A DNA stretch of 64,000 nucleotides from Campylobacter blaseri (GCF_013201895.1 NZ_CP053841.1:496001-560000), one strand, 5' to 3'. Numbered from the stretch's first letter, positions 1 through 9,930 are shown. Notes: a model not told the origin generated them from the sequence alone. A program made the numbers and translations.

Positions 1-1
1 C

Positions 2-523
2 GCCACAAAAGCGCTTTCAAAATATAGTTTGAAATTTAATAAAGCTTTTATATCAGGTATGAAAGCAAAAATAGGGTTGTTAAACAATGAGGATGATTAC
101 CTAGAGTTAATCCAAAATTTACTTACTATGATGCAAGAAATGGGAGCTGATTACACAAATACCTTTGTTCGTTTGACTTTAAAAATGGGAGGCAAAGATG
201 GAAGTTATTTGCAAGGGACAAAAGAGCTTTTTGATAGTAGCAAGTTTAAAATTTGGCAAAAAAAATGGCTTGAAAATATAAACTCATCAAAAATAGATAA
301 AAAGCAAATTTTTGAAAATATGAAAAAGGCAAATCCATTTATAATCCCTAGAAATAATATAGTAGAAGATGTGCTTAAAAAGGCTTCAAGCGGGAATTTT
401 GAAGAATTTAATAATTTTTTAAATGCCCTAAAAAATCCATATGAATATAAAGATAAAAACAAAAATTATCAAGAGTTACCACCAAAAACTATGCAAAAAT
501 ATCAAACTTTTTGTGGCACATGA
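2..523 (+). CDS. selO: SelO/YdiU family protein AMPylase, C-terminal part (5' truncated by window edge)
   Basis: This is the last 173 residues of a SelO (YdiU) protein. The family has a kinase-like fold but transfers AMP from ATP to Ser/Thr/Tyr of target proteins. The frame is open from position 2, so the true start lies outside the window, and the TTG at 29 is just an internal Leu codon. What remains is the distal C-terminal region: the NPFIIPRN segment (around residue 113 of the visible part) and the closing FCGT typical of the family. The nucleotide-binding and catalytic residues lie upstream and cannot be checked. A 131-bp gap separates it from the next gene. Family assignment rests on these C-terminal signatures and is fairly secure. 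Confidence 0.8.
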   Translation, partial: ATKALSKYSLKFNKAFISGMKAKIGLLNNEDDYLELIQNLLTMMQEMGADYTNTFVRLTLKMGGKDGSYLQGTKELFDSSKFKIWQKKWLENINSSKIDKKQIFENMKKANPFIIPRNNIVEDVLKKASSGNFEEFNNFLNALKNPYEYKDKNKNYQELPPKTMQKYQTFCGT

Positions 524-654
524 GGCTATTTTTAAATTTTATGTAAAAATAATGTGTAATAATATAGTCATAAGGTGTTGGTTTGGCAAAAAGTAAATTT
601 AAAAATAGTTTAAAATATTAAAATGTAAAAATTGTATTAATTTGGAGGTAAATT

Positions 655-1146
655 TTGCAAACTCACCCTATAAAGCCTGTGTTTAATAAAAGCTCAAAAG
701 TCTTAATTTTAGGTTCTTTTCCATCTGTTATTTCCCGTAAAGAACAGTTTTATTATGCAAATCCACAAAATCGTTTTTGGAAAGTTTTAGCAAATATTTT
801 TAGTTCGCAAATTCCAAAAAACAAAGATGAAAAAATAGAGTTTTTGCTAAATTATAAAATTGCTCTTTATGATGCTGCGATATCTTGCAAGATAGAAGGC
901 TCAAGTGATGCAAAGATGAGTGATATCAAACCTGCAAATTTGAGTGAAATTTTCAATACTTCAAACATAGTTCAAGTTTTTGCAAATGGAAACAAAGCAT
1001 ATGAAATTTGCCAAAAATATTTAAAGGATGATATAGTAAAAGCTACTAAAAAAAGTATTATAAAGCTTCCTTCAACAAGCCCAGCTAATGCTAAATTTAA
1101 TCTTGACATGCTTATTAGAGAGTGGGATATAATAGCTAGAGTTTGA
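655..1146 (+). CDS. DNA glycosylase of the Mug/hypoxanthine-DNA glycosylase type
   Basis: A 163-residue protein of the uracil-DNA glycosylase superfamily. The N-terminal motif LGSFPSV followed by FYYANPQNRFW (residues about 20-43) and the C-terminal LPSTSPAN (about 139-146) match the small family annotated as DNA-deoxyinosine or hypoxanthine-DNA glycosylase, related to Mug/TDG. Such enzymes remove deaminated bases to start base-excision repair in the cytoplasm. In the motif-1 region Asn (PQN) occupies the likely catalytic position. The start is TTG at 655, supported by GGAGG at 644-648 with 6-bp spacing. It stands alone between selO and hemD. Substrate preference (hypoxanthine or uracil) is inferred from family only. 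Confidence 0.82.
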   Translation: MQTHPIKPVFNKSSKVLILGSFPSVISRKEQFYYANPQNRFWKVLANIFSSQIPKNKDEKIEFLLNYKIALYDAAISCKIEGSSDAKMSDIKPANLSEIFNTSNIVQVFANGNKAYEICQKYLKDDIVKATKKSIIKLPSTSPANAKFNLDMLIREWDIIARV

Positions 1147-1237
1147 TAAATATTTTAATTAAAATAAAGCGTACTAAAATTTATTGTGCTAAAATAGGTT
1201 TAATTGTAATTTAAAGTAAAATTTGCAAGAAATATAA

Positions 1238-1891
1238 ATGGTTGGAAAATATAATATGAGAGAAATTTATCTAATATCACATACGCCAAATGATGAGGTG
1301 AAACACTTAAAAGTCTGTGAGATTGAGTTTTTGAAATTTAGCATAGATTTAAAAGATTTTGATGCTTTAGTAGTAACTTCAAAACATAGTATAAAAGCCT
1401 TAAAATTTAATAATATAAAATTTGAAAATATTAAAGTTTTTTCAATTGGCGATGGAACTACAAACGAAGCAAAGGCTTTTGGTTTTACAGATATATATAC
1501 AGCAAAAAATCATCATGGAAATGAATTTGCAAGAGAGATATTGTCACTTTTACCAAACAAAAAAGTGCTTTTTTTAAGGGCAAAAGAGGTAGTTTCAAAT
1601 GTAGATGGTATATTGCTTGATAATGAAGTAGACTTAACTTCAATAGTAGCCTATCGAAATAAGTTTATAAAACTAAGTGCTGATAAAATTCCACCAAAAA
1701 ATAGCATTTTAATTTTTACATCACCATCAAATGTAAAAGGCTTTTTAAGAAATTTTGAAATTGATGAGAGTTATAGTATAGTATCCATAGGAAAAGCTAC
1801 CACTAATGAGTTGTTAGAGTATAAAAATGTTATAACTTCTTCTTTTCAGGATGTAAAGAAGTGTATAGAAATAGCTCAAAACTTAAAATAG
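1238..1891 (+). CDS. hemD: uroporphyrinogen-III synthase
   Basis: HemD closes and inverts ring D of hydroxymethylbilane to give uroporphyrinogen III, the branch point of haem and sirohaem synthesis. The 217 residues fit the usual two-lobed HemD fold. The family is poorly conserved, but DALVVTSKHSIKAL (about residues 43-56), the lobe-2 segment NSILIFTSPSNVKGF and the late SIVSIGKATTNEL are typical. Two starts are possible: ATG 1238, and ATG 1256 (MREIYLIS), which matches the usual compact HemD N-terminus and has a GGA stretch just upstream; I slightly favour 1256. A hairpin follows the stop, so it is probably transcribed on its own. Confidence 0.83.
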   Translation: MVGKYNMREIYLISHTPNDEVKHLKVCEIEFLKFSIDLKDFDALVVTSKHSIKALKFNNIKFENIKVFSIGDGTTNEAKAFGFTDIYTAKNHHGNEFAREILSLLPNKKVLFLRAKEVVSNVDGILLDNEVDLTSIVAYRNKFIKLSADKIPPKNSILIFTSPSNVKGFLRNFEIDESYSIVSIGKATTNELLEYKNVITSSFQDVKKCIEIAQNLK

Positions 1892-1915
1892 TTCAAAAAA
1901 TATTGAAACTATTTT
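1885..1915 (+). terminator. probable terminator of hemD
   Basis: The arm AAAATAGTTCAA (1885-1896) pairs with TTGAAACTATTTT (1903-1915), with one bulged base. A weak T-rich tail follows. It overlaps the hemD stop and lies just before the promoter of the 6S RNA. Confidence 0.5.
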
Positions 1916-1935
1916 CATTTTAAGTATTGTTTTGT

Positions 1936-1941
1936 TATAAT
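1936..1941 (+). promoter_or_regulatory. -10 box of the 6S RNA promoter
   Basis: A perfect TATAAT preceded by a T-rich stretch, the usual Campylobacter sigma-70 promoter form. It lies 8 bp before the first base of the RNA's closing stem at 1950, placing the start near 1948. Confidence 0.65.
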
Positions 1942-1947
1942 TTTATT

Positions 1948-2138
1948 TGCCTGGGTGATTCGACAGTGTCGTTTATGAGGGTCCAACACTTTAGTATAGG
2001 CGGAGATGTAAATTTTCGGTGAGATGTGATCTTGCTTGAGTCTGTTAAAGGATTAGAGTTTGCAACCTAAAGAAAATTTCTATCTGCATGATTGGCTGAT
2101 TAGGGCCTAATCAGTCGTACGCATCGGTCACCTGGGTA
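1948..2138 (+). ncRNA. ssrS: 6S RNA (RNA polymerase regulator), upstream of purD
   Basis: This non-coding stretch of about 190 nt has the build of 6S RNA, which mimics an open promoter and sequesters the housekeeping RNA polymerase in slow growth. The ends form a perfect 9-bp closing stem, CCTGGGTGA (1950-1958) with TCACCTGGG (2128-2136). Near the 3' side is a strong hairpin, CTGATTAG (2096-2103) with CTAATCAG (2107-2114). A TATAAT box sits correctly upstream. Length, terminal pairing and position directly before purD agree with what I recall of 6S in Helicobacter and Campylobacter. No reading frame explains the stretch. tmRNA was considered and rejected because tRNA-like ends are missing. 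A covariance-model search would settle it. Confidence 0.75.
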
Positions 2139-2158
2139 AAACATACTTTGGAGTTATT

Positions 2159-3406
2159 TTGAATATATTAATAATAGGAAGCGGTGGAAGAGAGTACTCT
2201 ATAGGTCAAAAGTTAAAAAGTGAAAATAAAGTTAATAAAATTTACTTCTCGCCAGGAAATGGTGCTACTGCTAGACTTGGCGAAAATATAGATATTTGTG
2301 ATTTTGATAAGCTTGCTAATTTTGCTATCCAAAATACAATAGATTTAACAATAGTTGGTCCTGAAGCACCACTTAGTGCTGGAATTGTTGATATTTTTAA
2401 AAAATATAATTTAGCTATTTTTGGCCCAACAAAGGCTGCTGCAAGATTAGAAAGCAGCAAAGCTTATATGAAAGATTTTCTAGCTAAAAATAACATCTTA
2501 ACTGCAAAATATATAAATAGTGATAATTACGAAGAAATTTCAGATTTTATAGATACTATGAGTGAAAGAGTTGTGGTAAAAGCTGACGGACTTTGTGCTG
2601 GAAAAGGTGTTATAATAGCAAACAATCATAAAGAAGCAAAAAAAGCAGCACAAGATATGCTTAGTGGAAGTAGCTTTGGAGATGCTGGTAAAAGAGTTGT
2701 AGTTGAGGAATACTTAGATGGTTTTGAACTTAGTTTCTTTGCTATTTGCGATGGAGAAAATTATGTTTTATTACCCGTTGCACAAGACCATAAAAGACTT
2801 CTTGATAATGATGAAGGTCCAAATACAGGTGGAATGGGCGCTTACGCACCAAGTCCACTAGCTACAAAAGAGCTTATAAAACAAGTTGAAGATGATGTAA
2901 TTAAGCCTACTTTAAAAGGTATGAAACAAGATGGTAATGAATTTTGTGGAGTTTTATTTGTAGGTATTATGGTGGTAAATAATACACCTTATGTTCTTGA
3001 GTTTAATGTTCGCTTTGGAGATCCTGAATGTGAAGCTATAATGCCTTTAATAGATGGAAATTTAAGTGAGATACTATATAACGCTTCTATTGGAAAGTTG
3101 GAAGATATAAAACTTGAAGATAAATTTGCTGTTGCAGTTGTTATATCTAGCAAGAACTATCCATACTCTAGCTCAAAGCCTGAACTAATACATATAGAAA
3201 CAATTCCACACAATTCTCATATCGCATATGCTGGAGTAAGCGCTATAAGTAGTGATTTGTATGCTGATGGTGGAAGGGTTTTAGTTTGCGTAGGTGTAGG
3301 AGATACAATAAATAAAGCTAGAGATAAGGCCTATGAACTTTGTAAAAAAGTTAAATTTAAAGGAATGCACTATAGAAAAGATATTGCTTATCAGGTTTTA
3401 AAATGA
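2159..3406 (+). CDS. purD: phosphoribosylamine-glycine ligase (GARS)
   Basis: PurD joins glycine to 5-phosphoribosylamine using ATP, the second step of de novo purine synthesis. The 415-residue length is normal. The N-terminal domain opens with LIIGSGGREYS (4-14). The ATP-grasp part shows VVVKADGLCAGKGV (138-151), the HKRLLDNDEGPNTGGMGAY stretch (about 213-231) and the metal/ADP-binding EFNVRFGDPE. The start is TTG 2159, backed by TTGGAG at 2148-2153. The 3' end overlaps the next gene by 4 bp, so the two are translationally coupled. It lies 20 bp after the 6S RNA and may share its promoter by read-through. Confidence 0.97.
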   Translation: MNILIIGSGGREYSIGQKLKSENKVNKIYFSPGNGATARLGENIDICDFDKLANFAIQNTIDLTIVGPEAPLSAGIVDIFKKYNLAIFGPTKAAARLESSKAYMKDFLAKNNILTAKYINSDNYEEISDFIDTMSERVVVKADGLCAGKGVIIANNHKEAKKAAQDMLSGSSFGDAGKRVVVEEYLDGFELSFFAICDGENYVLLPVAQDHKRLLDNDEGPNTGGMGAYAPSPLATKELIKQVEDDVIKPTLKGMKQDGNEFCGVLFVGIMVVNNTPYVLEFNVRFGDPECEAIMPLIDGNLSEILYNASIGKLEDIKLEDKFAVAVVISSKNYPYSSSKPELIHIETIPHNSHIAYAGVSAISSDLYADGGRVLVCVGVGDTINKARDKAYELCKKVKFKGMHYRKDIAYQVLK

Positions 3407-3831
3407 ACTATGAAGATGTAAAACTAGCTAGTTTCAACAAGAGAGTAGGTGCTTTTTTAATAGATGAAATAATATTAAGTATTTTGTTTATAATTGCTTT
3501 TTATGATAAATTTTCCAATATAACCTCCCAAGAGGAAGTTATACAAATTTTAGGAACTTTTACTATTTACTTTGTATTTGTTAAAGTTGCCTATCAAGCA
3601 ATTTTTGTAAATTACTACGGAGCAACGGTTGGAAAATTGATTTTTAAGATTAAATGCATAAATTTAAATGGAGAAATTCCAAATTTTTTAACCTCTTTGA
3701 ATAGAGCGATGGTAAGAATTTTTATAAGCGAAACCCTTTTTTATATAGGGTATATTTGGGCATATTTTAACCCAGTCAGACAAACATGGCATGATAAATT
3801 AGCAAAAACTTTGGTGATAGATGTTAGTTAG
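3403..3831 (+). CDS. RDD family membrane protein
   Basis: A 142-residue inner-membrane protein of the RDD family, named for conserved Arg and Asp residues in the transmembrane region. Here the first helix carries the Arg/Asp pattern (FNKRVGAFLIDEII, residues 11-24). A second helix covers about 51-70, and a third lies near 108-125 before the conserved tail (PVRQTWHDKLAKTLVI). The family's role is not settled; some members act in ion transport or stress. It overlaps purD (4 bp) upstream and lptD (11 bp) downstream, and this order purD-RDD-lptD recurs in Campylobacter. No function can be read from the sequence beyond family membership. Confidence 0.85.
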   Translation: MNYEDVKLASFNKRVGAFLIDEIILSILFIIAFYDKFSNITSQEEVIQILGTFTIYFVFVKVAYQAIFVNYYGATVGKLIFKIKCINLNGEIPNFLTSLNRAMVRIFISETLFYIGYIWAYFNPVRQTWHDKLAKTLVIDVS

Positions 3832-6046
3832 AAGAGTTATAGCTTTACTTATTTTAAGCACATTTTATCTGTTTGCACAAGTTCAAGATGTAGAGTTATT
3901 AGCAAATGGTGTGGATAAAGATGGAGATATTATAGTTGCTAAAGACAATGTAATTATGCACTCTAAAGAGTATTTTGTAACCTCAGATAGGGCAACATAT
4001 AATCAAAAAGAGGGAGTAGTTGAGTTTTTTGGGAATGTAAATATCTTAAAAGGCAAGAATGAGGTTTCTAGAACTAACTACTTTAAAATTAATTTAGAGG
4101 ATGATAAAACATCTACAACTGAAAATTTTGTTATGGACAAAGAGTCTGAGTTTTGGAGTCAAAATAATGAAAGTTGTAGTGATAAAAAATATTACCGGAC
4201 AAAAGGCTCTGTGGTATCTAGTTGTAATATACAAGACCCTGATTGGAAAATTAATTTTTCAAGTGGAAAGCTAAATAAAGAAACAAAATTTCTACACCTA
4301 TATAATCCTGTTTTTTATATAAAAAATGTGCCTGTATTATATCTTCCATATTTTGGGTTTTCTACTAGTAAAGAAAGAAAGAACGGGCTTTTAATACCAG
4401 AGGTTGGATATATAGGTAGTCAAGGCGGATATTACAAACAGCCAATTTACTTTGCACCGTATAAAAGCTGGGATTTGCAATTTGACCCACAAATTAGAAC
4501 TAGAAGAGGTGTTGGTTTATATTCAACATTAAGATTTGCTGATTCTCCTTATTCTTATGGAGAGATTCGCGGTGGGATATTTAACAACAAAAGAAAACAT
4601 CAGGAGAGATTAGAATATAAAAATAAAAAACACTATGGGTTTGAGATAGATTATGATAGAAGTAAACTTTTAAGTTACTTTATTGATAGAAATTTTAAAG
4701 AGTATTTATGGGTAAATATACAACAAGTAAATGATATAGAATATTTTGATTTAAAAAGTAAAAGTGGAGATTCAGATAGCAGAGATTCATTAGTAATCTC
4801 TAAAATAAATTATTATTTAACTGATGATAATCACTATTTAGGAGCTTATGCAAGATACTATATTGATACAGATAAGCTTAATAGTAAAAATATTTTTAGA
4901 AACGATGAGACAGTTCAAGAACTACCTACAATCCACTACCATAAATTTTTAGATTCACTTTTTTTGGATAATTTAACATATTCTGTTGACTCAAAATACC
5001 ATAACTATACAAGAAAAGCTGGAGTTACAGCAAATCAATATGAGCTTAGTGTTCCAATTGGCATAAGCATACCAATTTTTAATGAGTATGCAAGTTTAAA
5101 GTTAAGTGAAAATTTCTATGCTACACATATAAAATATAAAGATGAGTTCGAGTATAGAAATGGGTATTTAAAAGCAGATAGTTCAGATGATTATATAAAC
5201 CACTATCATCAAATTTCACTAAGCACAGATTTAGCAAAGCCTTATGAAAGTTTTTTTCATACAATGAATTTAAAACTTGATTATGTTTTACCTGGCTATC
5301 AAAGTGGTAGTATAAAATCAAGACTTTTTAAAAAACATAAGTATGATTATGATAAAGCTAGTAATAAGCTAAACAAATTTAGATTAGAAGATATTACAAA
5401 CAATCTATATTATGAAGATAATTTTTTAAGTGAATTAGGAAAAGATTATACACAAGAAAATGCTAAGGCTAGCTTGACTCAATATGTTTTTAATAAAGAG
5501 GGCAGAAAATTTATTAGACACTCTGTTTCTCAAGGATATGATTTTGATGAAGATGATTTATCAAATTTAAACCATAGGCTTGATATTTATTTTCAAAATG
5601 GATTAACAATTGGAAATAAATTTGAATTTTCTCATGAAGATCATATTTTTGAAAAAGTTCAAACATATGCAAGGTATTCTAATGTTAAGTATAATGTAGG
5701 GCTAAGGCATACTTATGAAAGTTTTAAAAGGTATGATAATGAGTATGATAAAGATAATTATATAATTTTTGATTTTTCTCTAAAGCTACCAGACTATTAT
5801 AGATTATTTGGTAGGTTTGATTATGATTTAGAGAGAGATTACACTAAAATGTGGAGGATAGGAATTACTAAAAATAGAAAATGTTGGAATTATAGTTTAG
5901 TTTATCAAGAAAACATAGAGCCAAAAACTAGTAGCTCACTTAGTTATGAAAAAGCTTCAAAGGAAAGAACTTTATATTTCTTTATAAATTTCTATCCATT
6001 TGGTGGCTTTAATTATAATTATTCAAAAGATACGGTTTATGAATAG
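3821..6046 (+). CDS. lptD: LPS-assembly outer-membrane protein LptD
   Basis: LptD is the outer-membrane barrel that, with the lipoprotein LptE, inserts lipopolysaccharide or lipooligosaccharide into the outer leaflet. The 741-residue chain starts with a signal peptide (residues 1-19, ending FAQ). An OstA-like periplasmic beta-jellyroll follows at about 30-110 (GVVEFFGNVNILKG). The conserved barrel entry KNVPVLYLPYFGF and RKNGLLIPEVGYIGSQGGYY lies near 167-205. The rest is Tyr- and charge-rich strands ending in an aromatic-rich segment. Two Cys (in ESCSDKKY and VSSCNI) lie before the barrel and one near the C-terminus, so disulfide geometry differs from E. coli. No LptE gene is in view. Confidence 0.93.
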   Translation: MLVRRVIALLILSTFYLFAQVQDVELLANGVDKDGDIIVAKDNVIMHSKEYFVTSDRATYNQKEGVVEFFGNVNILKGKNEVSRTNYFKINLEDDKTSTTENFVMDKESEFWSQNNESCSDKKYYRTKGSVVSSCNIQDPDWKINFSSGKLNKETKFLHLYNPVFYIKNVPVLYLPYFGFSTSKERKNGLLIPEVGYIGSQGGYYKQPIYFAPYKSWDLQFDPQIRTRRGVGLYSTLRFADSPYSYGEIRGGIFNNKRKHQERLEYKNKKHYGFEIDYDRSKLLSYFIDRNFKEYLWVNIQQVNDIEYFDLKSKSGDSDSRDSLVISKINYYLTDDNHYLGAYARYYIDTDKLNSKNIFRNDETVQELPTIHYHKFLDSLFLDNLTYSVDSKYHNYTRKAGVTANQYELSVPIGISIPIFNEYASLKLSENFYATHIKYKDEFEYRNGYLKADSSDDYINHYHQISLSTDLAKPYESFFHTMNLKLDYVLPGYQSGSIKSRLFKKHKYDYDKASNKLNKFRLEDITNNLYYEDNFLSELGKDYTQENAKASLTQYVFNKEGRKFIRHSVSQGYDFDEDDLSNLNHRLDIYFQNGLTIGNKFEFSHEDHIFEKVQTYARYSNVKYNVGLRHTYESFKRYDNEYDKDNYIIFDFSLKLPDYYRLFGRFDYDLERDYTKMWRIGITKNRKCWNYSLVYQENIEPKTSSSLSYEKASKERTLYFFINFYPFGGFNYNYSKDTVYE

Positions 6047-6055
6047 GTTTAAAGG

Positions 6056-6766
6056 ATGATTAAAAAAGACAAGTTAATGTTTAAAGATCAAATAGAAGCA
6101 GCCCAAAAGCTTTTTGAAGAGATGCCTGTAAAGGAAATTTTAGATAAAAAACCACTTTTAGTAGCAGCGTCTTTAGAATCTGTAATTTTGGTTGATTATC
6201 TTGCTAGAAAACTAAGACTTAGCTATGAACTGCTTTTCGCGGAAGAGATAACAGCGCCTAATAATAAAGATTGTACTATAGCTATGGTAAGTGAAACAGA
6301 AGATATAGTTATAATTGATGAACTTGTTGACTCATTTAATATAAGCTTGGATTATATATATGGTGAGGGCAATAGAAAATATGAAGAAAAAATATTAAAA
6401 AATATATATAAATATAGAAAAGGAAATAAAATAGGAAATTTAAGTGATAGGGATATAATTCTCATTGATGAAGGGTGCGAGACAGGACTTACTTCATTTA
6501 CTTGCCTAAAATCAATTATAGGTTTAAAAGCAAAATCAGTATCATATGCTACGCCATTAATTGCTAATAATGTTGCTGATAACTTAAATAGCATTACAGA
6601 TCAAATTTATACAGTAAATAATATATTAAATTTCGTGGAAGTGGACTTTTACTACAAAGAAAAAATAGAAGTGGATTCACAAAAAATAGTATCTATACTA
6701 GAAGAAAGTCCATATTATTTGCCACTACAAAAAGAAGGAGAAAAACAAGCATGCAATATACGCTAA
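6056..6766 (+). CDS. phosphoribosyltransferase-like protein
   Basis: A 236-residue protein with a type I phosphoribosyltransferase fold. The best signature is [15 protein letters not shown] (about residues 132-146), which fits the PRPP-binding loop pattern of hydrophobic strand, acidic pair and GxT turn. The substrate base is unknown, and the acidic pair is D-E rather than the usual D-D. It sits between lptD and pnp and overlaps pnp by 16 bp, so it is part of the same operon. The start at ATG 6056 has AAAGG immediately adjacent, which is too close for a good ribosome site; ATG 6077 is the alternative. A role in nucleotide salvage is only inferred from the fold. Confidence 0.75.
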   Translation: MIKKDKLMFKDQIEAAQKLFEEMPVKEILDKKPLLVAASLESVILVDYLARKLRLSYELLFAEEITAPNNKDCTIAMVSETEDIVIIDELVDSFNISLDYIYGEGNRKYEEKILKNIYKYRKGNKIGNLSDRDIILIDEGCETGLTSFTCLKSIIGLKAKSVSYATPLIANNVADNLNSITDQIYTVNNILNFVEVDFYYKEKIEVDSQKIVSILEESPYYLPLQKEGEKQACNIR

Positions 6767-8961
6767 ACATAAATAATCAAGTAGAGATATTTGAGCTAAA
6801 TAAAGTTGCAAAACAAGCAGCTGGCTCAGTTATACTTAGGATTAAAAATACAGTTATTTTAGCAACAGTAGCAAGAGATGACGAGCAAGTAGAAGGGGAT
6901 TTTTTACCACTCACTGTTCAATATGTAGAAAAGTCATATGCAGCAGGAAAAATACCTGGTGGGTATATAAAAAGAGAGACAAAACCAGGAGATTTTGAGA
7001 CTTTAACATCAAGAATAATTGATAGAAGTTTAAGACCACTTTTTCCAAAAGGTTATGCATATCCAACTCAGATAGTAATATATGTTTTATCAGCTGATAG
7101 TGAAGTTGACCTTCAAGTTGCAGCTTTAAATGCAGCAAGTGTTGCTTTATATTTAAGTGATTTACCAGTAGAGCAACCAGTTTGTGGTGTTAGAATTGGT
7201 AGAATTAACAATGAGTTTATCATAAATCCAAGTAATTCAGAGCTTAAAACAAGCGATATTGATCTTTATGTAGCAGGTGTTAAGGATGAACTTTTAATGA
7301 TAGAGATGAGATCAATTCCGCAATCAATAGATGAAGATACAACGCCAATCAAACCAATTACAAATTTTGATGGTATTGAATCAGCAAATGATGTTAATGT
7401 TTTTGATATTGTAGATAGCAAACAGCGTATAAATGAATTTGACGAAGAACTTATGGTTGAAGCTATTAAATTTGCAGGTGAGGCTATATTAAAAGGAAGC
7501 CTTGCTTATGAGGAAAAATTTTTATCACATAAAAAAGATATAGTAAAATTAGAGTATAAAAAAGATATTAATGATGAAAATATTCTTGCTTGTATAGAAG
7601 AAAACTATAAAGAAGATATTAAATTTGCAATTAATAAAATGGCAAAAAGCGAAAGAGCATCTGAATTAAATGAACTTATTAAAAAAATTATGAAATCTGA
7701 TAGAGCAATTAGTGAAGAATGGGAAGAAAAAACTGTAACAAATTCAGTTGAAAAATATAAGAAAAAAATTGTTAGAAATCAAATTATAAATGAGAGAGTA
7801 AGGGCAGATGGAAGAGGGTTAAAAGACATTAGGCCAATCTCAATAGAAACTAATATACTTCCTAATGCGCACGGTAGTTGTTTATTTACAAGAGGACAAA
7901 CTCAAGCTTTAGCCATTGTAACTCTTGGTGGGGAAAGCGATGCTCAAATGAGTGAAATTTTAACGGAAAAGCAAGCAGTTAGTGAACGATTTATGGTTAA
8001 TTATAATTTTCCGGGATTTAGCGTAGGTGAAGCAAGCCCATTAAGAGCACCGGGTAGAAGAGAACTTGGGCATGGGAATTTAGCAAAAAGAGCTCTTTCA
8101 CCTACTATAGATATGAATACAGAACAAGTTATCAGGCTTGTTAGTGAAATTTTAGAATCAAATGGATCAAGCTCTATGGCTACAGTTTGTGGTGGTTCAC
8201 TAGCTATCAGAGCTGCTGGAATTAAAAGTTATAAGCTAGTAGCTGGTATTGCTATGGGGCTTATTTTTGAAGATGGTAAACATGCGGTGCTAAGTGATAT
8301 AATGGGGCTTGAAGATCATGATGGAGATATGGATTTTAAAGTAGCTGGAACTATGGATGGTATTACTGCACTTCAAATGGATATAAAGCTTGGAGGAATC
8401 AGTCTTGATGTATTAAAAGAGGCTTTATATCAGGCTAAAGAAGGAAGAGAACATATTTTAAATATTATGAAAGAAGCAGATAATAACATAGTCGTAAATG
8501 AGGATATTATACCTAAGTTAGAAATTTTTACTGTAGATCCCGGAAAAATTGTTGACATAATAGGACAAGGCGGTAAAACCATAAGAGAGATGATAGAGAG
8601 ATTTAATGTATCAATTGATCTTGACAGAGATAAAGGAGAAGTTAAAATTTCAGGTGATAATAAAAAAGATGTTGAGCTTGCTAAAGATACAATTATTAAA
8701 ATAACCCAAAAAGAGTCAAAAGGAAACTTCAAAAGAGGTGGAAAAAGAGATTTTAAGAAAGATGTAGTTTTTAAAATAGGCGAAGAATTTGATGGCGAGG
8801 TTAAAAAAATAGTTGATTTTGGTGCTTTCATACACTTAAAAGATGGAGTTGACGGACTTTTACATATATCAAAAATAAAAAATCATTTAAAAGAAGGCGA
8901 TATTGTAAGAGTTAAAGTAAACGACGATAAGAATGGAAAAATTTCTTTAGATTTAGTATAA
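6751..8961 (+). CDS. pnp: polyribonucleotide nucleotidyltransferase (PNPase)
   Basis: PNPase degrades RNA 3' to 5' by phosphorolysis and can add tails, as a trimer in the degradosome or free in the cytoplasm. The 736 residues show the expected order. An RNase PH-like domain covers about 1-210, then a helical linker, then the catalytic RNase PH domain (about 330-550, with [20 protein letters not shown]). A KH domain with the GXXG loop [12 protein letters not shown] lies near 607-618, and an S1 domain ([17 protein letters not shown]) closes the chain. The start has AAGGAG at 6735-6740. A short A/T-only gap follows before the stress-protein gene. Confidence 0.97.
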   Translation: MQYTLNINNQVEIFELNKVAKQAAGSVILRIKNTVILATVARDDEQVEGDFLPLTVQYVEKSYAAGKIPGGYIKRETKPGDFETLTSRIIDRSLRPLFPKGYAYPTQIVIYVLSADSEVDLQVAALNAASVALYLSDLPVEQPVCGVRIGRINNEFIINPSNSELKTSDIDLYVAGVKDELLMIEMRSIPQSIDEDTTPIKPITNFDGIESANDVNVFDIVDSKQRINEFDEELMVEAIKFAGEAILKGSLAYEEKFLSHKKDIVKLEYKKDINDENILACIEENYKEDIKFAINKMAKSERASELNELIKKIMKSDRAISEEWEEKTVTNSVEKYKKKIVRNQIINERVRADGRGLKDIRPISIETNILPNAHGSCLFTRGQTQALAIVTLGGESDAQMSEILTEKQAVSERFMVNYNFPGFSVGEASPLRAPGRRELGHGNLAKRALSPTIDMNTEQVIRLVSEILESNGSSSMATVCGGSLAIRAAGIKSYKLVAGIAMGLIFEDGKHAVLSDIMGLEDHDGDMDFKVAGTMDGITALQMDIKLGGISLDVLKEALYQAKEGREHILNIMKEADNNIVVNEDIIPKLEIFTVDPGKIVDIIGQGGKTIREMIERFNVSIDLDRDKGEVKISGDNKKDVELAKDTIIKITQKESKGNFKRGGKRDFKKDVVFKIGEEFDGEVKKIVDFGAFIHLKDGVDGLLHISKIKNHLKEGDIVRVKVNDDKNGKISLDLV

Positions 8962-9045
8962 AATATGTTATTATAAATAAAAAGAAAAATATTAAGAAAA
9001 AAAAGATAAAATAGTAATAAATATATCATAATTAAAGGATTTGCA

Positions 9046-9897
9046 ATGAATGTAAAAAAAATATTTTTTCCAATAGGCGGAGGTGAAGAGCTAAGGGAGA
9101 GAATTCATGGGGCTTTACTTGTTAACAAATACTTTGGATCACACATGAGCATTCTTGCATTTCAATTAGATCCAGAGACAGTTTATAATGTTAGAATGAC
9201 ACTAAGGGGTGGAATTTTAATGGACGAGTTTATAGAAACAGCCAAAGAGGAGCTGAAAATAGAACAAGAAAAAAATATACAAATTGCCAAAGAAGAGGCA
9301 GAAAAAGTTGGTATAACATTTACAGAAAATCAACACGAACCAAGCAGTGCTTTTTTGAGAAACGATATAGGAACTCGCTCACAACTAGTTGAAAAATACT
9401 CTAAATATTGTGATTTAGTAGTAGCAGCTGTGCCACCTAATGGAGCTATAACAGGAACTTTTGAAGCTGCTGTTATAAAAAGTGGTAAGCCAGCTATTGT
9501 CATACCAAGAAAATTAAAATCTTTTAAAGCAGATAAAATACTTTTAAGTCTTACAGGAAGTACGAGTAGCGCAAGAGCCCTTACAAATGCTATACCGTTT
9601 TTAAAAGAGGCTAAAGAGGTTCATTGTATTACTGCTCATCATTATCTTGAAGAGGATATTGATGAAACTAGAGGTAGAATAAAGAACTATCTTAGTATGC
9701 ATGGAATTGATCCTACATTTGAGGTTGTAAAAACTGAAGGTAAAATACCAGGACAAGCACTTTTGGATAGTGCAAAAGAGCATAATGCTGATTTAATAGT
9801 AGCTGGAATGGCAGAAAACAATGGATTTAGAGAAATATTTTTAGGGGGAACTTCTAAGTATTTCTTGCAAAATACAACTATACCTGTTCTTATGTAA
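9046..9897 (+). CDS. universal stress protein (UspA family)
   Basis: A 283-residue protein with a UspA fold in the C-terminal half. The final segment ADLIVAGMAENNGFREIFLGG followed by TSKYFLQNTTIPVLM matches the ATP-binding G-x2-G-x9-G-S/T pattern of Usp proteins, though spacing is slightly altered. The N-terminal half (IFFPIGGGEELRERIHGALL) looks like a second, diverged Usp domain, so this is a tandem Usp. Such proteins are soluble and help survival under starvation or oxidative stress; partners are unknown. AAAGGA lies 8 bp upstream of ATG. It is monocistronic: 84 bp after pnp, with a clear terminator directly after the stop. Confidence 0.8.
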   Translation: MNVKKIFFPIGGGEELRERIHGALLVNKYFGSHMSILAFQLDPETVYNVRMTLRGGILMDEFIETAKEELKIEQEKNIQIAKEEAEKVGITFTENQHEPSSAFLRNDIGTRSQLVEKYSKYCDLVVAAVPPNGAITGTFEAAVIKSGKPAIVIPRKLKSFKADKILLSLTGSTSSARALTNAIPFLKEAKEVHCITAHHYLEEDIDETRGRIKNYLSMHGIDPTFEVVKTEGKIPGQALLDSAKEHNADLIVAGMAENNGFREIFLGGTSKYFLQNTTIPVLM

Positions 9898-9900
9898 CAA

Positions 9901-9930
9901 AGTTTGGCTCAAAAGCCAAACTTATTTTTT
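9901..9930 (+). terminator. rho-independent terminator of the universal stress gene
   Basis: Perfect 9-bp stem AGTTTGGCT (9901-9909) with AGCCAAACT (9914-9922), a 4-nt loop, then TTATTTTTT. Confidence 0.85.

Noticed and set aside
1948-2138. tmRNA gene
   Set aside because: There is no tRNA-like acceptor or T-arm, no CCA end and no tag-peptide frame; the 9-bp terminal stem and position fit 6S RNA.
8430-8831. Minus-strand open frame inside pnp
   Set aside because: It overlaps the conserved KH and S1 coding part of pnp and is Ser/Leu/Phe-rich, typical of antisense frames in AT-rich genes.
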